This document shows, in pieces, positions 23,412-35,102 of a stretch of 64,000 nucleotides of DNA. The translations under genes were made by a program, and so were the position numbers. The stretch is from Ditylenchus dipsaci. Taxonomy: Eukaryota; Nematoda; Chromadorea; Rhabditida; Anguinidae. Positions within the stretch are counted from its first letter, which is position 1, and every line of letters begins with the position of its first letter. The DNA is taken from assembly GCA_004194705.1 (NCBI GenBank), contig SADC01000023.1, positions 124,001 through 188,000 of the forward strand. Direction: 5' to 3'. The notes under the pieces were generated by a model. That model ran no database searches and was not told the DNA's origin. It worked only from the letters and a program-made list of their open reading frames with translations.

Positions 23412-24282
23412 TACTTATGCTATTCAGGCGACCACACTTTAATTTTTTGAATAATAACCCGAAATCCCGTTCTGAACTTCTTTTTCATGCAAACGTTGTC
23501 CTGGAGCATTCCAAAACACTTTTTACGCTAAGAAAAAAATAAAATTTTCTCACTATTTTCTTCTCGCTATTTTTTTATATGAACTTTTTGTAGGAACTGG
23601 AAGCGTGCCTGAGACATTTGTCCACACTTTCATTGTTTGTAAGAGGTCTCATTCCAATCGGTAAATATGTTGTTCTTATTTCTAAGCTCAAGTTTTATAA
23701 TCTGTTTAGAGAGTGCTCCCGTCATTCGGAGATTGGATCGACTCAAACTAAATGCTTCTCAGATCTTTTTTCTGTGGTGTGATTTTGATCCAAGTGCCGA
23801 GAAATACGTAAACAACTTTTGTTTATCGTGAAAATAAAGTGTGTCTTGGTCTTTAACGTTGTTTTTTTTTTTGCTTAAAAACTTTAAAAGAAAATTTAAA
23901 AAATTTAATGAGGGGAACCAGTTCATTTAAAGCAAAAAAACAACAGAAGAGACCAATGCATTTTCTGGGTACCATATCTAAAGCTTCATAAAAAAATATT
24001 TTTGCTCTTTTTGGGGTTCAGGCATGTTTATGTCTCGTTGAGCATATTTGGTCATTTGGACTCAGAATGACTACACACTCATTGTGACTCAGCATGGCAC
24101 CCATCGAATAACTGTAAAATTTCTCGTATATTTTACTGGAAATTCTACAGTTATGTCATAATTTAGAATCAATGGGGTCATTCTTATCCAGAATGACCAA
24201 ATATAGTCAATGACACAAAAATGTGGCTACTGCTTAACTCCCCCGACCCCAGTCAAAAATAAAAAAGTTTGCATGCTTTTTG

Positions 24283-24706
24283 TAGGGTGGTGCGGTTACG
24301 GTTTATTTTGGATCCGGTTTATTTTTTCTCAGACATTTTTATCAAAGATTTGACAGAAATTTTTACATTTTGCGGACCCCTAACACTAAAATTTCTTCTT
24401 CTTCAAAATGGGATATTAAACGTACAAAAAATAATCAATAGTTGCACTAAAAACCCGGTTAACCGAAAGAAATCAGGAAAAAACCGGTTAAAAAAACCGG
24501 TCGGTTTTTTTCCGATTTCTTTCGGTTAACCGGGTTTTTAGTGCAACTATTGTTTATTTTTTTGTACGTTTAATATCCTATTTTGAAGAAGAAGAAATTT
24601 TAGTATTAGGGGTCCGCAAAATGTAAAAATTTCTGTCAAATCTTTGATAAAAATGTCTGAGAAAAATAAACCGGATCCAAAAATAAACCGTAACCGCACC
24701 ACCCTA
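24283..24706. mobile_element. hAT-like near-perfect palindromic MITE, left arm only
   Basis: The 424-bp element reads TAGGGTGGTGCGGTTACGG inward from both ends and is a nearly perfect palindrome about its centre at about 24495. The 8-bp duplication GCTTTTTG (24275-24282 and 24707-24714) and TAGGGTG terminus are typical of hAT elements. The right arm shows the empty site at about 41355-41365. Confidence 0.9.
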
Positions 24707-25045
24707 GCTTTTTGATGCCAACTTTTATTTTATTCATAAGTAAGAAGCCAGCAAAAATTATTTTCAGTTGCTAAGCCTTTTAAAATCCAATCTCTACTAT
24801 TTGACAGACGTTGGGTTCGAAGTGTGCAACCCTCCATCCTTAATATCTGACCGTTTGATCCAGTCTAACCTTCCTACATTACCTCCCTGAGGATATGGCA
24901 TGAGAGTGGAGGTTCACATCCAGGTCGCCTAATAATAAATCCAACTCCGCAGTGGATTACGCAATAACTGATAGCACTCTTATGGAAATAGCTGGGTAAT
25001 TTAACATTTTGGAGACAAAAACTTTTTTATTTTCCCATTTTTTAG

Positions 25046-25322
25046 TCTATACTCCACAGGAATTTCCCGTCTAGAAACTGTTGACCTTGCCAACTGTGCA
25101 CACTGTTCCTTGGCTGGAGTGGTTGCTTTGATTGAGGCATGGTATAGACACGCGGCTTGCCCCTCAAGCCATCTGTCTCTAAGTCTGCATCAGTGCGGTG
25201 GTGGCAATGGCCAAAAATTACAAAGGAACGATGTGATATCCACATGCAATGCAATGGGCATCCCTTTAACTGCTAGAGGGTTGCTTCGCAATGGGTTCAA
25301 CTTTACTATGTATATTACCTGA
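25046..25322 (+). CDS. Probable C-terminal exon of an F-box family protein, left copy
   Basis: After the acceptor TTTTTTAG, the frame reads SRLETVDLANCAHCSLAGVV, then LIEAWYRHAACPSSHLSLSL, and stops at 25322. The LE-x-VDLANC-x-x-C ... LIEAWY pattern resembles the leucine-rich C-terminal part of nematode F-box proteins, where a beta-strand/helix unit ends with I-x-x-W. It lies 1.2 kb downstream of the F-box gene on the same strand and could be an alternative 3' exon or a remnant of a neighbouring paralogue; the splice phase to exon 6 does not match. Open in both arms with few differences, so it is better conserved than its surroundings. Confidence 0.5.
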
Positions 25323-25444
25323 AAAACAGCGAGCTTAGAAAACTAAATTATTCGATTTGCAATCTCATGTATATTAATAAACGCTTTTGACATTTGTTTG
25401 ATGAAATAGCTTTTTTTCTCGCTTACACTTATCCAGGGTTGGCA

Positions 25445-25650
25445 TCGATTGAACCAAATTTCTCAGTTTAATTATCAGACTTTTGAAAATTACTTTGTTA
25501 AATTATCCAATTGATGAATTTTACTCTGTTGAATTATCCGGTTTTTTGAATCCTCCACTGTTGAATTACCTGTTTTTTGAATATGCAGTTGTTGAATTTT
25601 CCTCTGATGAATTATCCGGTTTTTGAATTTTCCGGTTGTTAAATAGACGC
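25445..25650. repeat. TTGAATTATCCGG-type short tandem repeat
   Basis: Degenerate units of about 30 bp built on GTTGAATTATCCGGTTTTTTGAA recur six or seven times. The mirrored copy is at about 40020-40215. No coding sense. Confidence 0.7.
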
Positions 25651-26567
25651 CCCTGCGTAAGAAGTAGTACAGGAAAATAATTTACCCGAACTGTAATCCT
25701 AGGGTTCAAGAATTTCATCTAATTTATAAAAAATACTTGCGTCATCGCTGTCATCATTGATTTTTTGGCGCTACTGATATATACTCCCCCTAAAAAAAGC
25801 TACTGTAATATACCCCTCCCCCCAAACCCGACTTTTTAGGAATGGTCAAAAACCATTTTTACAATAATTTCGCCAGGAAAGACAAGAAAAACAATTTAAA
25901 TGGGATTACGGGCTGTATAGGGAGGAGAAAAAATAAAACAGGGGCCACTTTTTCAAGGTGATGGGATCCTTAGAGTATTAATTCTCTGAGCGTCTAAGGG
26001 CACTCACAAACCCAAGACTTGAGGTGCAGGCAGGAGTATAACTGCTTTCAATGGACCAAACCTATCAGCGGGTGGACCCCGCGGGTTTTCACCTAAGCCT
26101 AGCACTTTTCAGTGCTAGGCTAAATTTTTGGATGCTGGGACTCTGGCCCGGCCTTGTGAAACGAGGGGAAATGCTCTTTTGTAAAAAAAACAAATTGTTG
26201 AACATAGCTTTAAGTACTGGCGCCCGCCGCATAATAACTTTGGTATGCATGTTTTTCATGCATCCAGAGTCGCTTCCGAGTGATTTGCGTCTAAGATATG
26301 TGGGTGTGCGCATCTCAACTCCAAGCCCCCAAGCCTCCTGCGCCGCCTTCGGGGGCGCAGGGGGCTTGTACATGACAGTAGCAACATTTTTTTTATAAAA
26401 GAGTCCTCTTTATTGCGAAATAAGAAAGGTTTTAATAACATTTCATCCAAAGACAAATGAAGAACAACGTTTATCAAAAAGCCATTTTCAATTCAAGCAC
26501 AATAGAACTAGATAGTTTTTGCACAAGTAAAGTATATAAGTAATCTCCAAAAATATTTAGACAAGGA

Positions 26568-29500
26568 TTATTTGTTGTTTAAAAATGTTTTAGACGCCTT
26601 CCACACTTCTGCGCTAGTTTTCCTTTCAATCAGATAACAAATAGAAGACACCACTTTTTCTTCGTGAGACAACAATTCGATTATTTCATCAATTGGCCTG
26701 AATTTGTGTAACTATTTTTCAGTTTTGGATTAATTGTTAAAAAATTTCTGCTTTGAAATTCTGAATAGTAGAAAATCTGGTAAAGACCAGTGCTGGCATT
26801 TCTGGCGGTGGCTCCAAGATGGCTCGAAAATTTCTTGTAATTATTTACACCACTTTTTTGCACAATAATTGAATTCTAAAAAATAGGTTTGTAGAGGAGG
26901 AAAGGGATCCCTAGTTGGTCAAAAAATTAGCTACAAAGAGCCAACTCGGACGCAAATTTTTTGAATTTTGGAAAAATTTAGCTCCAAGTTAGCTCTTTGT
27001 ACTTTTTACGTTGGAAGGATATTTTTCGATCATGTTTTTTTGACTAACTAGGGATCCCTTCCTCCTCCACAAAACGTACTTTTTAGAACTCAATTATCGC
27101 GCAAAAAAGTGGTGTAAATAAATACAAGAAATTTCGGAGCCATCCCGGAGCTGGAGCCAGAAATGCCAGCACTGGTAAAGACCTTGCTTATTTATTTACA
27201 TTGCTTTTAGTATCACTATGGTACGCTTTTCGTGTATTCTTGGAAATAACCTAAGGATTCAGTTAGTGATCGTAAACATCACTAAATGAATGTGCTGACA
27301 AACCAGAAAACGATTTTTAAAATTAGATTTTTGTCTTTGAAAGCAAATTCCCGTAAGCTTAGGTTTAGGGCTTATCCATTGCTCACAAGGCATTTGTAGA
27401 ACTTTTTTCTTTCAAAATACTGGTTTTAGGTACACTCTAAAAATTATTGGGGAGGGTTTATTCCAGTAGATTTTTTGAGAGGGGTATATTCCAGTAACGG
27501 TCAAATATGATAAAATTGCAATTTTAAAGGATTTTGGTGATTTGTTAGTACATTTATATTCTGATTTTTTGGCTGACTCTTAAGCACTACTTTAAGATTT
27601 GGCTATTACGTCAAATCACCTTTTTTGAAATTTCAATGGCTAATCATGGGAAAATGTTAAAAGAAAAACTTGGAATGATCCCTTGTTAGTGTCTTTTTGT
27701 AGTAATATAGCAGTGCTAACAAAATCAGCCATTAATCGGAGGCTTTAACTAAAAATACGGACCAAAATACTGATTTCCCGATGTAAATTACTGATTTCCT
27801 GCATTGAATCAGGGTTCGTAATGAAAAACTTCGAAAAAGGACATTTGGGTAAAAAAAAGATTTTATTTCATTTTATCCAGTGCTTATTGCTATTTTGGAG
27901 CGAAAAAAAAAGCTTTGACTGATTTATTTTGCTCAGAAAAGATATAGGAAAACACCTACGGTCTTTCAGGGTGATGAAATGGAGCAGGACTGGAAAAGAC
28001 ATCTCTATTCTTCAACATTATGTCAGTAATCTTTAGATTCTGACTCATTTCCATCAATTCAGCCTGTATTTTATCAATCACAGAGTTTGAGCAATGAACC
28101 CTATAGTCAAATGTTGTGAACGAATTATTAAATTAAACGCCGGCTTTGTTTTGCACCAACTGGAGCTTTGAATTTAGAAAACTTAAGTTTTACTTTTCTT
28201 TTATGAATGGTCAACATCTCCTAGGATCACTTAATGCACCATAGCCACGCGTTTCGAATTGTTACCCGCCTAAAGCATATTATCTGAAAGCTTGATTGTT
28301 ATGGACAGTGAGATAATATTTTGGGCTTAAACCCTTATCTGTTGCCCAGACACACTGAACCAACTATCCGCAAGTAACCAGTTGGTTTTTCGCACTATTT
28401 TATATACGTTGATAACTTTAAAATTTCTGGTATAAAGTACGAGAAATTCTACAGTTATGCACGGGATGAATGAATTGGGGAACTGGTCTACAATATGCGC
28501 CCCAAAATTTTAGGTAATTCTGAATTCTGAATTTTAGGTAAAATGCCTTGGTCCCCCTATTGTTTTGAAGGTGATCATGGTGGTCATGGTGATTATGCTT
28601 AACATGATCACCTTAACCATGATCACCTTCAAAACAATAGGGGGACCAAGGCATTTTTCAAGGAAAAACAACAGGGGGACCAAGCTAAAATTTTGGGGCG
28701 CATATTGTAGACCAGTTCCAGTACGAGAAATTCTACAGTTATGCACGGGGATGAATGAATTGGGTCCATTTCAAATTGGGTCCATTTCAAATTGGGCTCA
28801 TAAAAATTGGGCCACAAATTTGAGTCAAAATTTCGGGCCAATTTGAAACAGGTCCAATTTGAAATGGCTTAATTTGAAAAGGCCCGATTTTCTTCTTCCC
28901 TTATCGATTATATTCTGAATTATAACAAAAATTCTAAATTTATCAATAATTGTAGAATTTTTAGCATAGTTTGTGCTAAAAAATTTAACTTTAAAATAAG
29001 TAAAAAAAACAGGACCGACTTATAATTTTTTTTGCATTCTGGAAAACACGTTTGAGTCTGTTTTAACATTTACTGGCCTGCCATGCGCAAAAGCACAATA
29101 TAATTAGTAAAAAAATCCCTGCCTACTCAAAAAGCCTACTCTATACCTCTATACCCTTATCCCGCCGAATTTTAATATATGGTCAAAGCAATAGTCGAAG
29201 CTTTAGTTTAAGCAAGCGACTGAATCGTCCGAATGCGAGAAGTATATTATTTTCTTGTTTTTCGCGTCAAAATCGGCATAGAAATATGCTTGGTTTGGAA
29301 TCTTGACGGCAAAAGTTTTTCAATATATAGTCGATGTTTGATGATCGCATGTCATGGTTGTCAAAAATTTATGAAAAAAAAATTTATGGTAGGTGTATGC
29401 TCTAACTCTCAAGCTAACTCTCATCTCTAACTCTTAAGCCCCCTGCGTCCCCTTTGGGGGTTCGCAGTCCAGTGTAGTATATTACAGTAGCGTTTTGGGA

Positions 29501-31821
29501 GAGGGTGGGGGTTTATATGTTTACAAAAAAGAAGCTGGACTTAAAGTCTTTAAAAATTTACATAATAATCGGTGAAGAACTGGAATTCTCGCAATATTCC
29601 ACTGGATATGTAACAGAGCTCTTAAAATAAAAAAAGCTTTCAGACAAGATCTCTAATCCTGATGATATTTCTCCAGCATCTCCTAAGTTCCGTGGAATGG
29701 TGAACCGAGCAAAGTCGCTGCCATAGTCTACTAAGTGCACTTGGTATATTGGGTCAGTCTCAATCTATAATTAATAAGAATTTATAATAACTCGATTTTA
29801 AAATTCATACGCAAGGAAGTATATGCCTTATAAAATAGTTTTGATCTGTAGACTACCAAATGGGACTTTTTTTACTTGAATGGCCAGGGTTTGAAGGGTC
29901 ACGCGTTTTGGATTGTCCCCCGCCAATTCAAAAAATTTCGCCTAATCATTGAATTTCTGTACGGATTTTTCAGCTTTGTTTCTAACAATACCTAGAATTG
30001 AATTTTCGGTAAAGTTTTGTTCGAAACTATGTTAAAGAATCCGTACAGATGTTCAATGATCAGGAAAAATTATTGATTATCGGGCATAACAGTTGTCGGA
30101 GACAGCAATGGCCTTTAAGTCAGTCATCCTGTGGCCCTTATTTCTTCACGCCACTTTCCAAAGCTAGGAGACCACACCATCTTCCATTGCATTCTTAGCA
30201 CAAAGCCAAAAGATTTCGAGGTTGAAAAATAGAAGGCCAAAAATAGCAGGCTCTTATAGGGTTGCTCCAATGGATGTCGCAAGTCGAATGTCGAAGACTT
30301 GAAAGTGCCGTAGCTTTGCGAGTTTTCGACATTTTTTCATTCTGTTGAATGGCTTTATATATTCTCAAGATACTCTCCTAAAAATAAAAACTTTTTGATA
30401 GTTGGATAATAAAACTAAAAAGTTAAAATAGGACTATCGACATCCGAATTTCTACCCCTGACTTCGACATCCAGCTTCCGATATCCATTAGAGCTGAGCT
30501 AATAGAATAAATACGGATCATGCTCCCCACGTTTTTTGTGTGACACATGCAGACAATTTCAAAAACTTGGGTCGGCCAAACTCGCGGACAATCTTTTGCG
30601 GATGCGTGTTTCCGGACGTGATTTTTGCGGACGGAGATTTGCGGACGAGGTTTTGCGCCTCAACTTTTGCGGATCAAATCTTGCGGACGAAGATTTGCGG
30701 ACGGAGATTCGCGAACGAGGGTTCGCGGACGATATATATATATAACTAGATCTCTCTCATTCTGCAAGATTTCCTAAACCTCAATCGCAGTCACTCAGCC
30801 GCAGTCACATTGCGTCCGAAAATTTTCGTTCGCAAGTACTGATCCGCAAAAATCGGTACGCAAATGCTCGTCCGCAAAATGTTGTCTGCAAGTCTGGCCA
30901 ACCTAAAAACTTGCCTGTTGAAGACCACCGTTCAAGTATCCTTGCGTGTCTTCATCCTCATCTTCATCCTCGTCAACATCTTAAGATATCTTGATGGATT
31001 ATAGTTTTTTTCAATATAATAACTCAGTAAAAACCTCAGTCTTCATTCTTTCTTGCAAATTTTTCATTTTCTCATCATCCGAGACTTTTTGGCGGTAATA
31101 CTGTCTAGCCTTGTCCTCCAATGACTTTTCACTGCACACACCGAACTTAAGCAGTTCGCTGGCAGGATATCTGGACAAGAGGGCCTTATACACTAAATTT
31201 TTTTTGTTAGGATACGATGTATTGGTTAAATGACCAGTCTATAAGGAGCATAATTATTTTTAAAAATTATCTAACTAACTAGACCAAAAAGCTACTTTGT
31301 GTTTTCGCGTCTCCAAAAAACTACCAAATAGCTCGTTTAATTGGAACTCTTAAAATTGTTTGAATTGTTTGAAGCTCGCGTTATTTATGACTGCTAGCCT
31401 TTTGTATTAGAATTGTTAAACAAACTCCAAAAAAGAAATTAGAAAATTGGCAAAAAAAATGCACAAAAAATCAACAGGGAGACCAAGGCAAAAAAGTGGG
31501 ACCGATTCTCATATAGGGCCAAAAATTAGATATAAGTAGAAATCAAAGTTTCAAAACTGTTTGATGTTCGCTAGTGTTGATTCAGGGTTACAAGCTGCTG
31601 AGATTTTTCAGCCCTTAGCGCTTTTTTGTGCCAGAATTTAACTGTGTCTATAATTCCGTAATTAACAATTCAGTAATAAACTTTAAAAAATATCCCAAAA
31701 AAGCTTAAAATTACACTTTGGTAAAGGCTAGAGACAATAATAGTCCAATTCACTCACTGTTCTTGCTGCTAGGAACTGGCTTTCCGTCCATTGGTTCTCT
31801 AGCTTCATTGGAAACATTCAT
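26568..31821 (-). CDS. Unidentified multi-exon gene, left copy with first exon
   Basis: Exon 1, 31821-31758, starts with ATG (MNVSNEAREPMDGKPVPSSK) and ends at a GTGAGT donor. Exon 2, 31192-31035, joins in phase and reads YKALLSRYPASELLKFG and KMKNLQERMKTE. Later candidate exons are 30979-30915 (acidic DEDEDEDED, with a GC donor GCAAGT), 29764-29562 (YQVHLVDYGSDFARF), 28181-27960 (KFKAPVGAKQSRR, DKIQAELMEMSQNLK) and 26711-26568 (FRPIDEIIELLSHEEKVV, stop). The HLVDYGSDF piece resembles the core of a Tudor domain, but this is only a suggestion. Exon order and strand agree in both arms. Joins after exon 2 are not all in phase, and exon 29764-29562 has one T more than its mirror. I do not recognise the protein. 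Confidence 0.5.
26788..27174. mobile_element. hAT-like palindromic MITE, left copy
   Basis: Ends CAGTGCTGGCATTTCTGGC on both strands with the 8-bp duplication GTAAAGAC (26780-26787 and 27175-27182). It is palindromic about its middle. The mirrored copy sits at the same place in the right arm, so it was inserted before the arms formed. Confidence 0.85.
28544..28653. mobile_element. TGCCTTGGTCCCC palindromic repeat, left copy
   Basis: A perfect-ended hairpin: TGCCTTGGTCCCCCTATTGT at one end, its complement at the other, and GATCATGGTGGTCATGG-like inner copies. The mirrored copy is at 37019-37129. Single ends of this family (GGGACCAAGGC) are scattered through the window, for example near 890, 8911, 9621, 31480, 33085, 34190, 53190 and 54815. 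Confidence 0.75.
28755..28892. repeat. AATTGGGTCCATTTCAA short repeat
   Basis: Several imperfect copies of a 17-20 bp unit TGGGTCCATTTCAAATT appear in tandem. The mirrored array is at about 36785-36916. Confidence 0.65.
30570..30904. mobile_element. Small fold-back element with GCGGACGAG arrays, left copy
   Basis: Left arm units TTTTGCGGACGAAGATTTGC (30570-30735) are mirrored by CGTCCGCAAAATG units (30813-30904). Ends GGTCGGCCAAACTCGC and AGGTTGGCCAGACTTGC correspond. The 9-bp duplication AAAAACTTG flanks it (30561-30569 and 30905-30913). It lies next to the acidic exon of the unidentified gene. Confidence 0.85.
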
Positions 31822-33110
31822 AGCTGCGAGTAGCGCTATAAACGAATTTCACTTAAATTGATTAGTTTGAAACACATCTCTTTTAAATGTCACTTTATTA
31901 TTGAAAAAAGACTAGTTTATCTTATAGTTTTGTAAATTAGATTAGAAAAACATACAGAAGTTTCATGAACTTCCATGAAAATTACAAAGGTAATATTGGT
32001 AACTCCACCTAAAAACATGCTCTACATGAAAAAAATGAAATGGGCTCAAAATTTTGAGGTAGCACTGGGGTCAGTATTACAGAAATCACTTTAATACACT
32101 AAGCGTAAGGAAGCAGTAAAAATAAACTCAATTTGGTAGAAAAATTTAACTTTTAAAAAAATTTATGGCGTAGTTGTTTTCAGAGAGCAATGATTTCTGC
32201 AATATATATTTAAAAATTTAAAAAACTAAAATTTTTGCTAACAGACCATACTTTCACTACGGTCGAACCTGGATATGAGGCTACCCTCGATATAAGAGCA
32301 TTTTTTTAGGCCAGCAAAGGCCAGCAAAGAAGTCCCAAGCAAAAAAATCACCTTCGATATAAGGATAGTGCTTCATTCCGAGAACCGGTTTTAAGTTTGC
32401 GTAAAATTTTGTGAAAAAATAAATTTGATATAAAATATTAGGATCCCCTGGGTCCCCTACTGCTTTTACAGTTTTTGCCTGGCTCCCTGCTGTTTTAAAA
32501 CTCAAGAGGCCGATTGGCAGGTCATTATGTTCCGGTGCACAATTCAATGGAGAACACGAATATAGGAATTCATACGCGCTGAAATACGTAATTATGTGTT
32601 TCAGTGCAAAAACCATGCTGGATCTGTCGATGGAGATCAAGAGTCTATTTCATATTTATTTTATTTTAATACAAAATCATCATACAATAAAAAGTCACAA
32701 ATTCAATTTGTACAAACATAATGTTTACAGCAATACACATACAACTATCAACAAAGTTGGCAACTAGCTTTGCAATTGGCCGACATCCACCTAGGATTTT
32801 GAGCGCACTCCCCTATGAACGACCAAAAGGACATAGAGTGTGCAGGTTAGAGCAATCTAGAATTTTTTGTTGTTGAATCATCTAGTTAGTTGTTATTCGA
32901 TTGTTGTTTTTGCCTTGGTACCTCACTGATATATCTTGGAGTAATTTTTTTTGAAATTTTACTGAAATTTTGGATTTCACTGCGGCTAAAATTTATGATG
33001 ACTATTGTCGAGTGTGTATTACTATTTTTTTCTTTTTTTTTGGGTTCAGAATCTAGAAAAATAATATTTCAATATTAAGGGAGACCAAGGCAAAACCATC
33101 GTATTTCACA

Positions 33111-33412
33111 TTAGGGCCGAGCTATTTGTTCATATCTACCTGGCTTTAGCTCTTTGGGTGCAAACACATCTTGCAGGGCCTCACCACAAGACTGACATGC
33201 TTTTTGGCAGTGAGGCCTCATCCAGAATGGGTTCTTCTCACATTCTCCTAGTTCGGTCCAAAACTGACATAGACGATGGTAGTTAAAACAGGTTTGTTTT
33301 GGGTGGTGGATGTGCTCACAAAAGTGGTAGAAGAAGACTGTTCCTCGGTAGTAGGGAAAGGAGGAGAAGGTGTGCTAGTAGTCGTCTGCTTCTTTTTGTT
33401 GGGGTTAGAAGT
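33111..33412 (-). pseudogene. ShKT-domain protein, terminal exon, spacer copy (frameshifted)
   Basis: Homologous to the intact exon at 55146-54844: a Thr/Ser/Pro-rich stretch (QTTTSTPSPPFPTTEEQ) followed by an ShKT domain. Here the T-run before the first domain cysteine is one base shorter (TTTGTTTTGGG against TTTGTTTTTGGG), which shifts the frame out of the domain. All downstream codons are otherwise preserved, so the lesion is either very recent or a base-calling error. Confidence 0.7.
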
Positions 33413-33497
33413 CTTAAAAATAAAATTCAAAAAAATTGTAAATTTTATTTTGTTTTTAATGGATTTTTTCGCAGCATACTTAGCTGCAAGCTGTTAA

Positions 33498-33729
33498 TAC
33501 CGTATAACCTCTACTAATCCCCACCCTGACTTTGAGGACCTATATCTCAGCCCAAAGTAAATATTTTGCAAATCTGTTTTTGCATTTTCTTAACTCCCAC
33601 GAGCTCTACCAATTCCGCTTTATCGATTCCGGATTTTCACCCGAAAATTTTGAGATTGACATCAAATTTCTCAGATTTTCGGGGGTTGAAAATTAATCCC
33701 CCATAGGGGATTAATAAAGGTATACGGTA
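33498..33729. mobile_element. TACCGTATA-family MITE, spacer copy
   Basis: Begins TACCGTATAACCTCTACTAATCCCC and ends GGGGATTAATAAAGGTATACGGTA. The second spacer copy has it at 55232-55466. Confidence 0.8.
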
Positions 33730-34769
33730 ACTGCGTTTTTTAATTTTTTTTTGTTTTATCTTGAAGGGAGGGGGAACTTCGTATACGCATCGCATAGGTC
33801 AAAGGTTCAACTACACTGGCTGCTCACCTTAATTTTATTTAATCTTTAAATTACAAGTTTGATTGCAAAATCATATAATATCATCAGCGCAGGCTTTCAA
33901 CCTACTAGCTTGTATACAGGCTGAAATATGCTGAATATCCTAAAATCGATCGTTTGGGGGGTTTTTCTTTGACTGATGAGATGATATTTTCTGGATTTTT
34001 ATTTCAAGTCACATGTTTCATATACTGAAACGTAGCTAAGAGTCTCGGCTTCCATTTGAGCTATCAAACAGAGAAAAAAAATATTAAGTTAGAGTTTGAT
34101 TCAAAAAACATCTAACGATGTCTAAATTCATACTATCCTATACAGATCTGTCGTTTCCATGAAATCCCAAAATTGGTCCACTTTTTTGCCTTGGTCTCCC
34201 TGTTGATTTTTGTGCATTTTTTTTGCCAATTTCTAATTTCTTTTTTGGAGTTTGTTTAACAATTCTAATACAAAAGGCTAGCAGTCATAAATAACGCGAG
34301 CTTCAAACAATTCAACAATTTTAAGAGTTCCAATTAAACGAGCTATTTGGTAGTTTTTTGGAGACGCGAAAACACAAAGTAGCTTTTTGGTCTAGTTAGT
34401 TAGATAATTTTAAAAATATAATTATGGCTCCTTATAGACTGGTCATTTAACCAATACATCGTATCCTAACAAAAAAATTAGTGTATAAGGCCCTCTTGTC
34501 CAGATATCCTGCCAGCGAACTGCTTAAGTTCGGTGTGTGCAGTGAAAAGTCATTGGAGGACAAGGCTAGACAGTATTACCGCCAAAAAGTCTCGGATGAT
34601 GAGAAAATGAAAAATTTGCAAGAAAGAATGAAGACTGAGGTTTTTACTGAGTTATTATATTGAAAAAAACTATAATCCATCAAGATATCTTAAGATGTTG
34701 ACGAGGATGAAGATGAGGATGAAGACACGCAAGGATACTTGAACGGTGGTCTTCAACAGGCAAGTTTTT

Positions 34770-35102
34770 AGGTTGGCCAGACTTGCAGACAACATTTTGC
34801 GGACGAGCATTTGCGTACCGATTTTGCGGATCAGTACTTGCGAACGAAAATTTCGGACGCAATGTGACTGCGGCTGAGTGACTGCGATTGAGGTTTAGGA
34901 AATCTTGCAGAATGAGAGAGATCTAGTTATATATATATATCGTCCGCGAACCCTCGTTCGCGAATCTCCGTCCGCAAATCTTCGTCCGCAAGATTTGATC
35001 CGCAAAAGTTGAGGCGCAAAACCTCGTCCGCAAATCTCCGTCCGCAAAAATCACGTCCGGAAACACGCATCCGCAAAAGATTGTCCGCGAGTTTGGCCGA
35101 CC
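34770..35102. mobile_element. Small fold-back element with GCGGACGAG arrays, right copy
   Basis: Mirror image of 30570-30904, flanked by CAAGTTTTT at 34761-34769 and 35103-35111. Presence in both arms with the same duplication means insertion preceded arm formation. Confidence 0.85.

Larger units (their letters stand above)
20448..23831 (+). pseudogene. F-box protein gene, left-arm copy (frameshifted)
   Basis: Six exons fit: 20448-20712, 22440-22586, 22638-22778, 22825-22913, 23594-23660 and 23710-23831. Exon 3 carries the F-box: VNDKVLKLIFKHLDLASVLR then VKATCKRFHKVTNE. Family knowledge: F-box proteins bring substrates to SCF ubiquitin ligases through Skp1. Exons 4-6 (KLYFDEGEVIIYPLD, LRHLSTLSLFVRG, RRLDRLKLNASQIFF) resemble the substrate-facing half of nematode F-box proteins. 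The stop is followed by AATAAAG. Lesions: a missing G in exon 1 (TCTGGTCATC), an extra C plus a 17-nt loss later in exon 1, and a missing A in exon 4. The last exon is open here but not in the right copy. Exon 1 is Ser-rich and its link to the F-box exons rests on splice phase only. Confidence 0.7.
12813..31503. repeat. Left arm of a giant palindrome
   Basis: This 18.7 kb block is the reverse complement of 34175-52493. Position sums near the centre (for example exon 31035-31192 and exon 34482-34639) place the axis near 32.84 kb. Colinearity is maintained through all genes and most repeats and is interrupted only by arm-specific insertions. The outer edge is at GAACTCATACTC (12813); the inner edge is next to a GGAGACCAAGGCAAAAAAGTGGGACC sequence. 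Confidence 0.95.
31504..34174. other. Palindrome spacer
   Basis: The 2.67 kb between the arms has no mirror image. It carries the first exon of the unidentified gene (minus strand), a minus-strand frame with IDRSSMVFALKHIITYFSAY near 32640-32490 whose nature I cannot tell, the ShKT exon and a TACCGTATT MITE. A nearly identical copy is in direct orientation at 53205-55911. Confidence 0.9.

Noticed and set aside
26051..26398. Plus-strand open frame of 115 codons and its antisense partner
   Set aside because: It overlaps the dispersed GGGGGCGCAGGGGGCTTG and CATCCAGAGTCGCTTCCGAGTGATTTG repeats, which occur elsewhere; there is no family resemblance and the mirrored copy is broken.
28534..28846. 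Overlapping open frames on both strands
   Set aside because: They lie in a hairpin MITE and a short tandem repeat, so symmetry keeps several frames open.
30536..30749. Open frames over GCGGACGAG repeats (and their mirror at 34923-35133)
   Set aside because: Several frames are open at once because the unit is repetitive; the sequence is a fold-back element with a 9-bp duplication.
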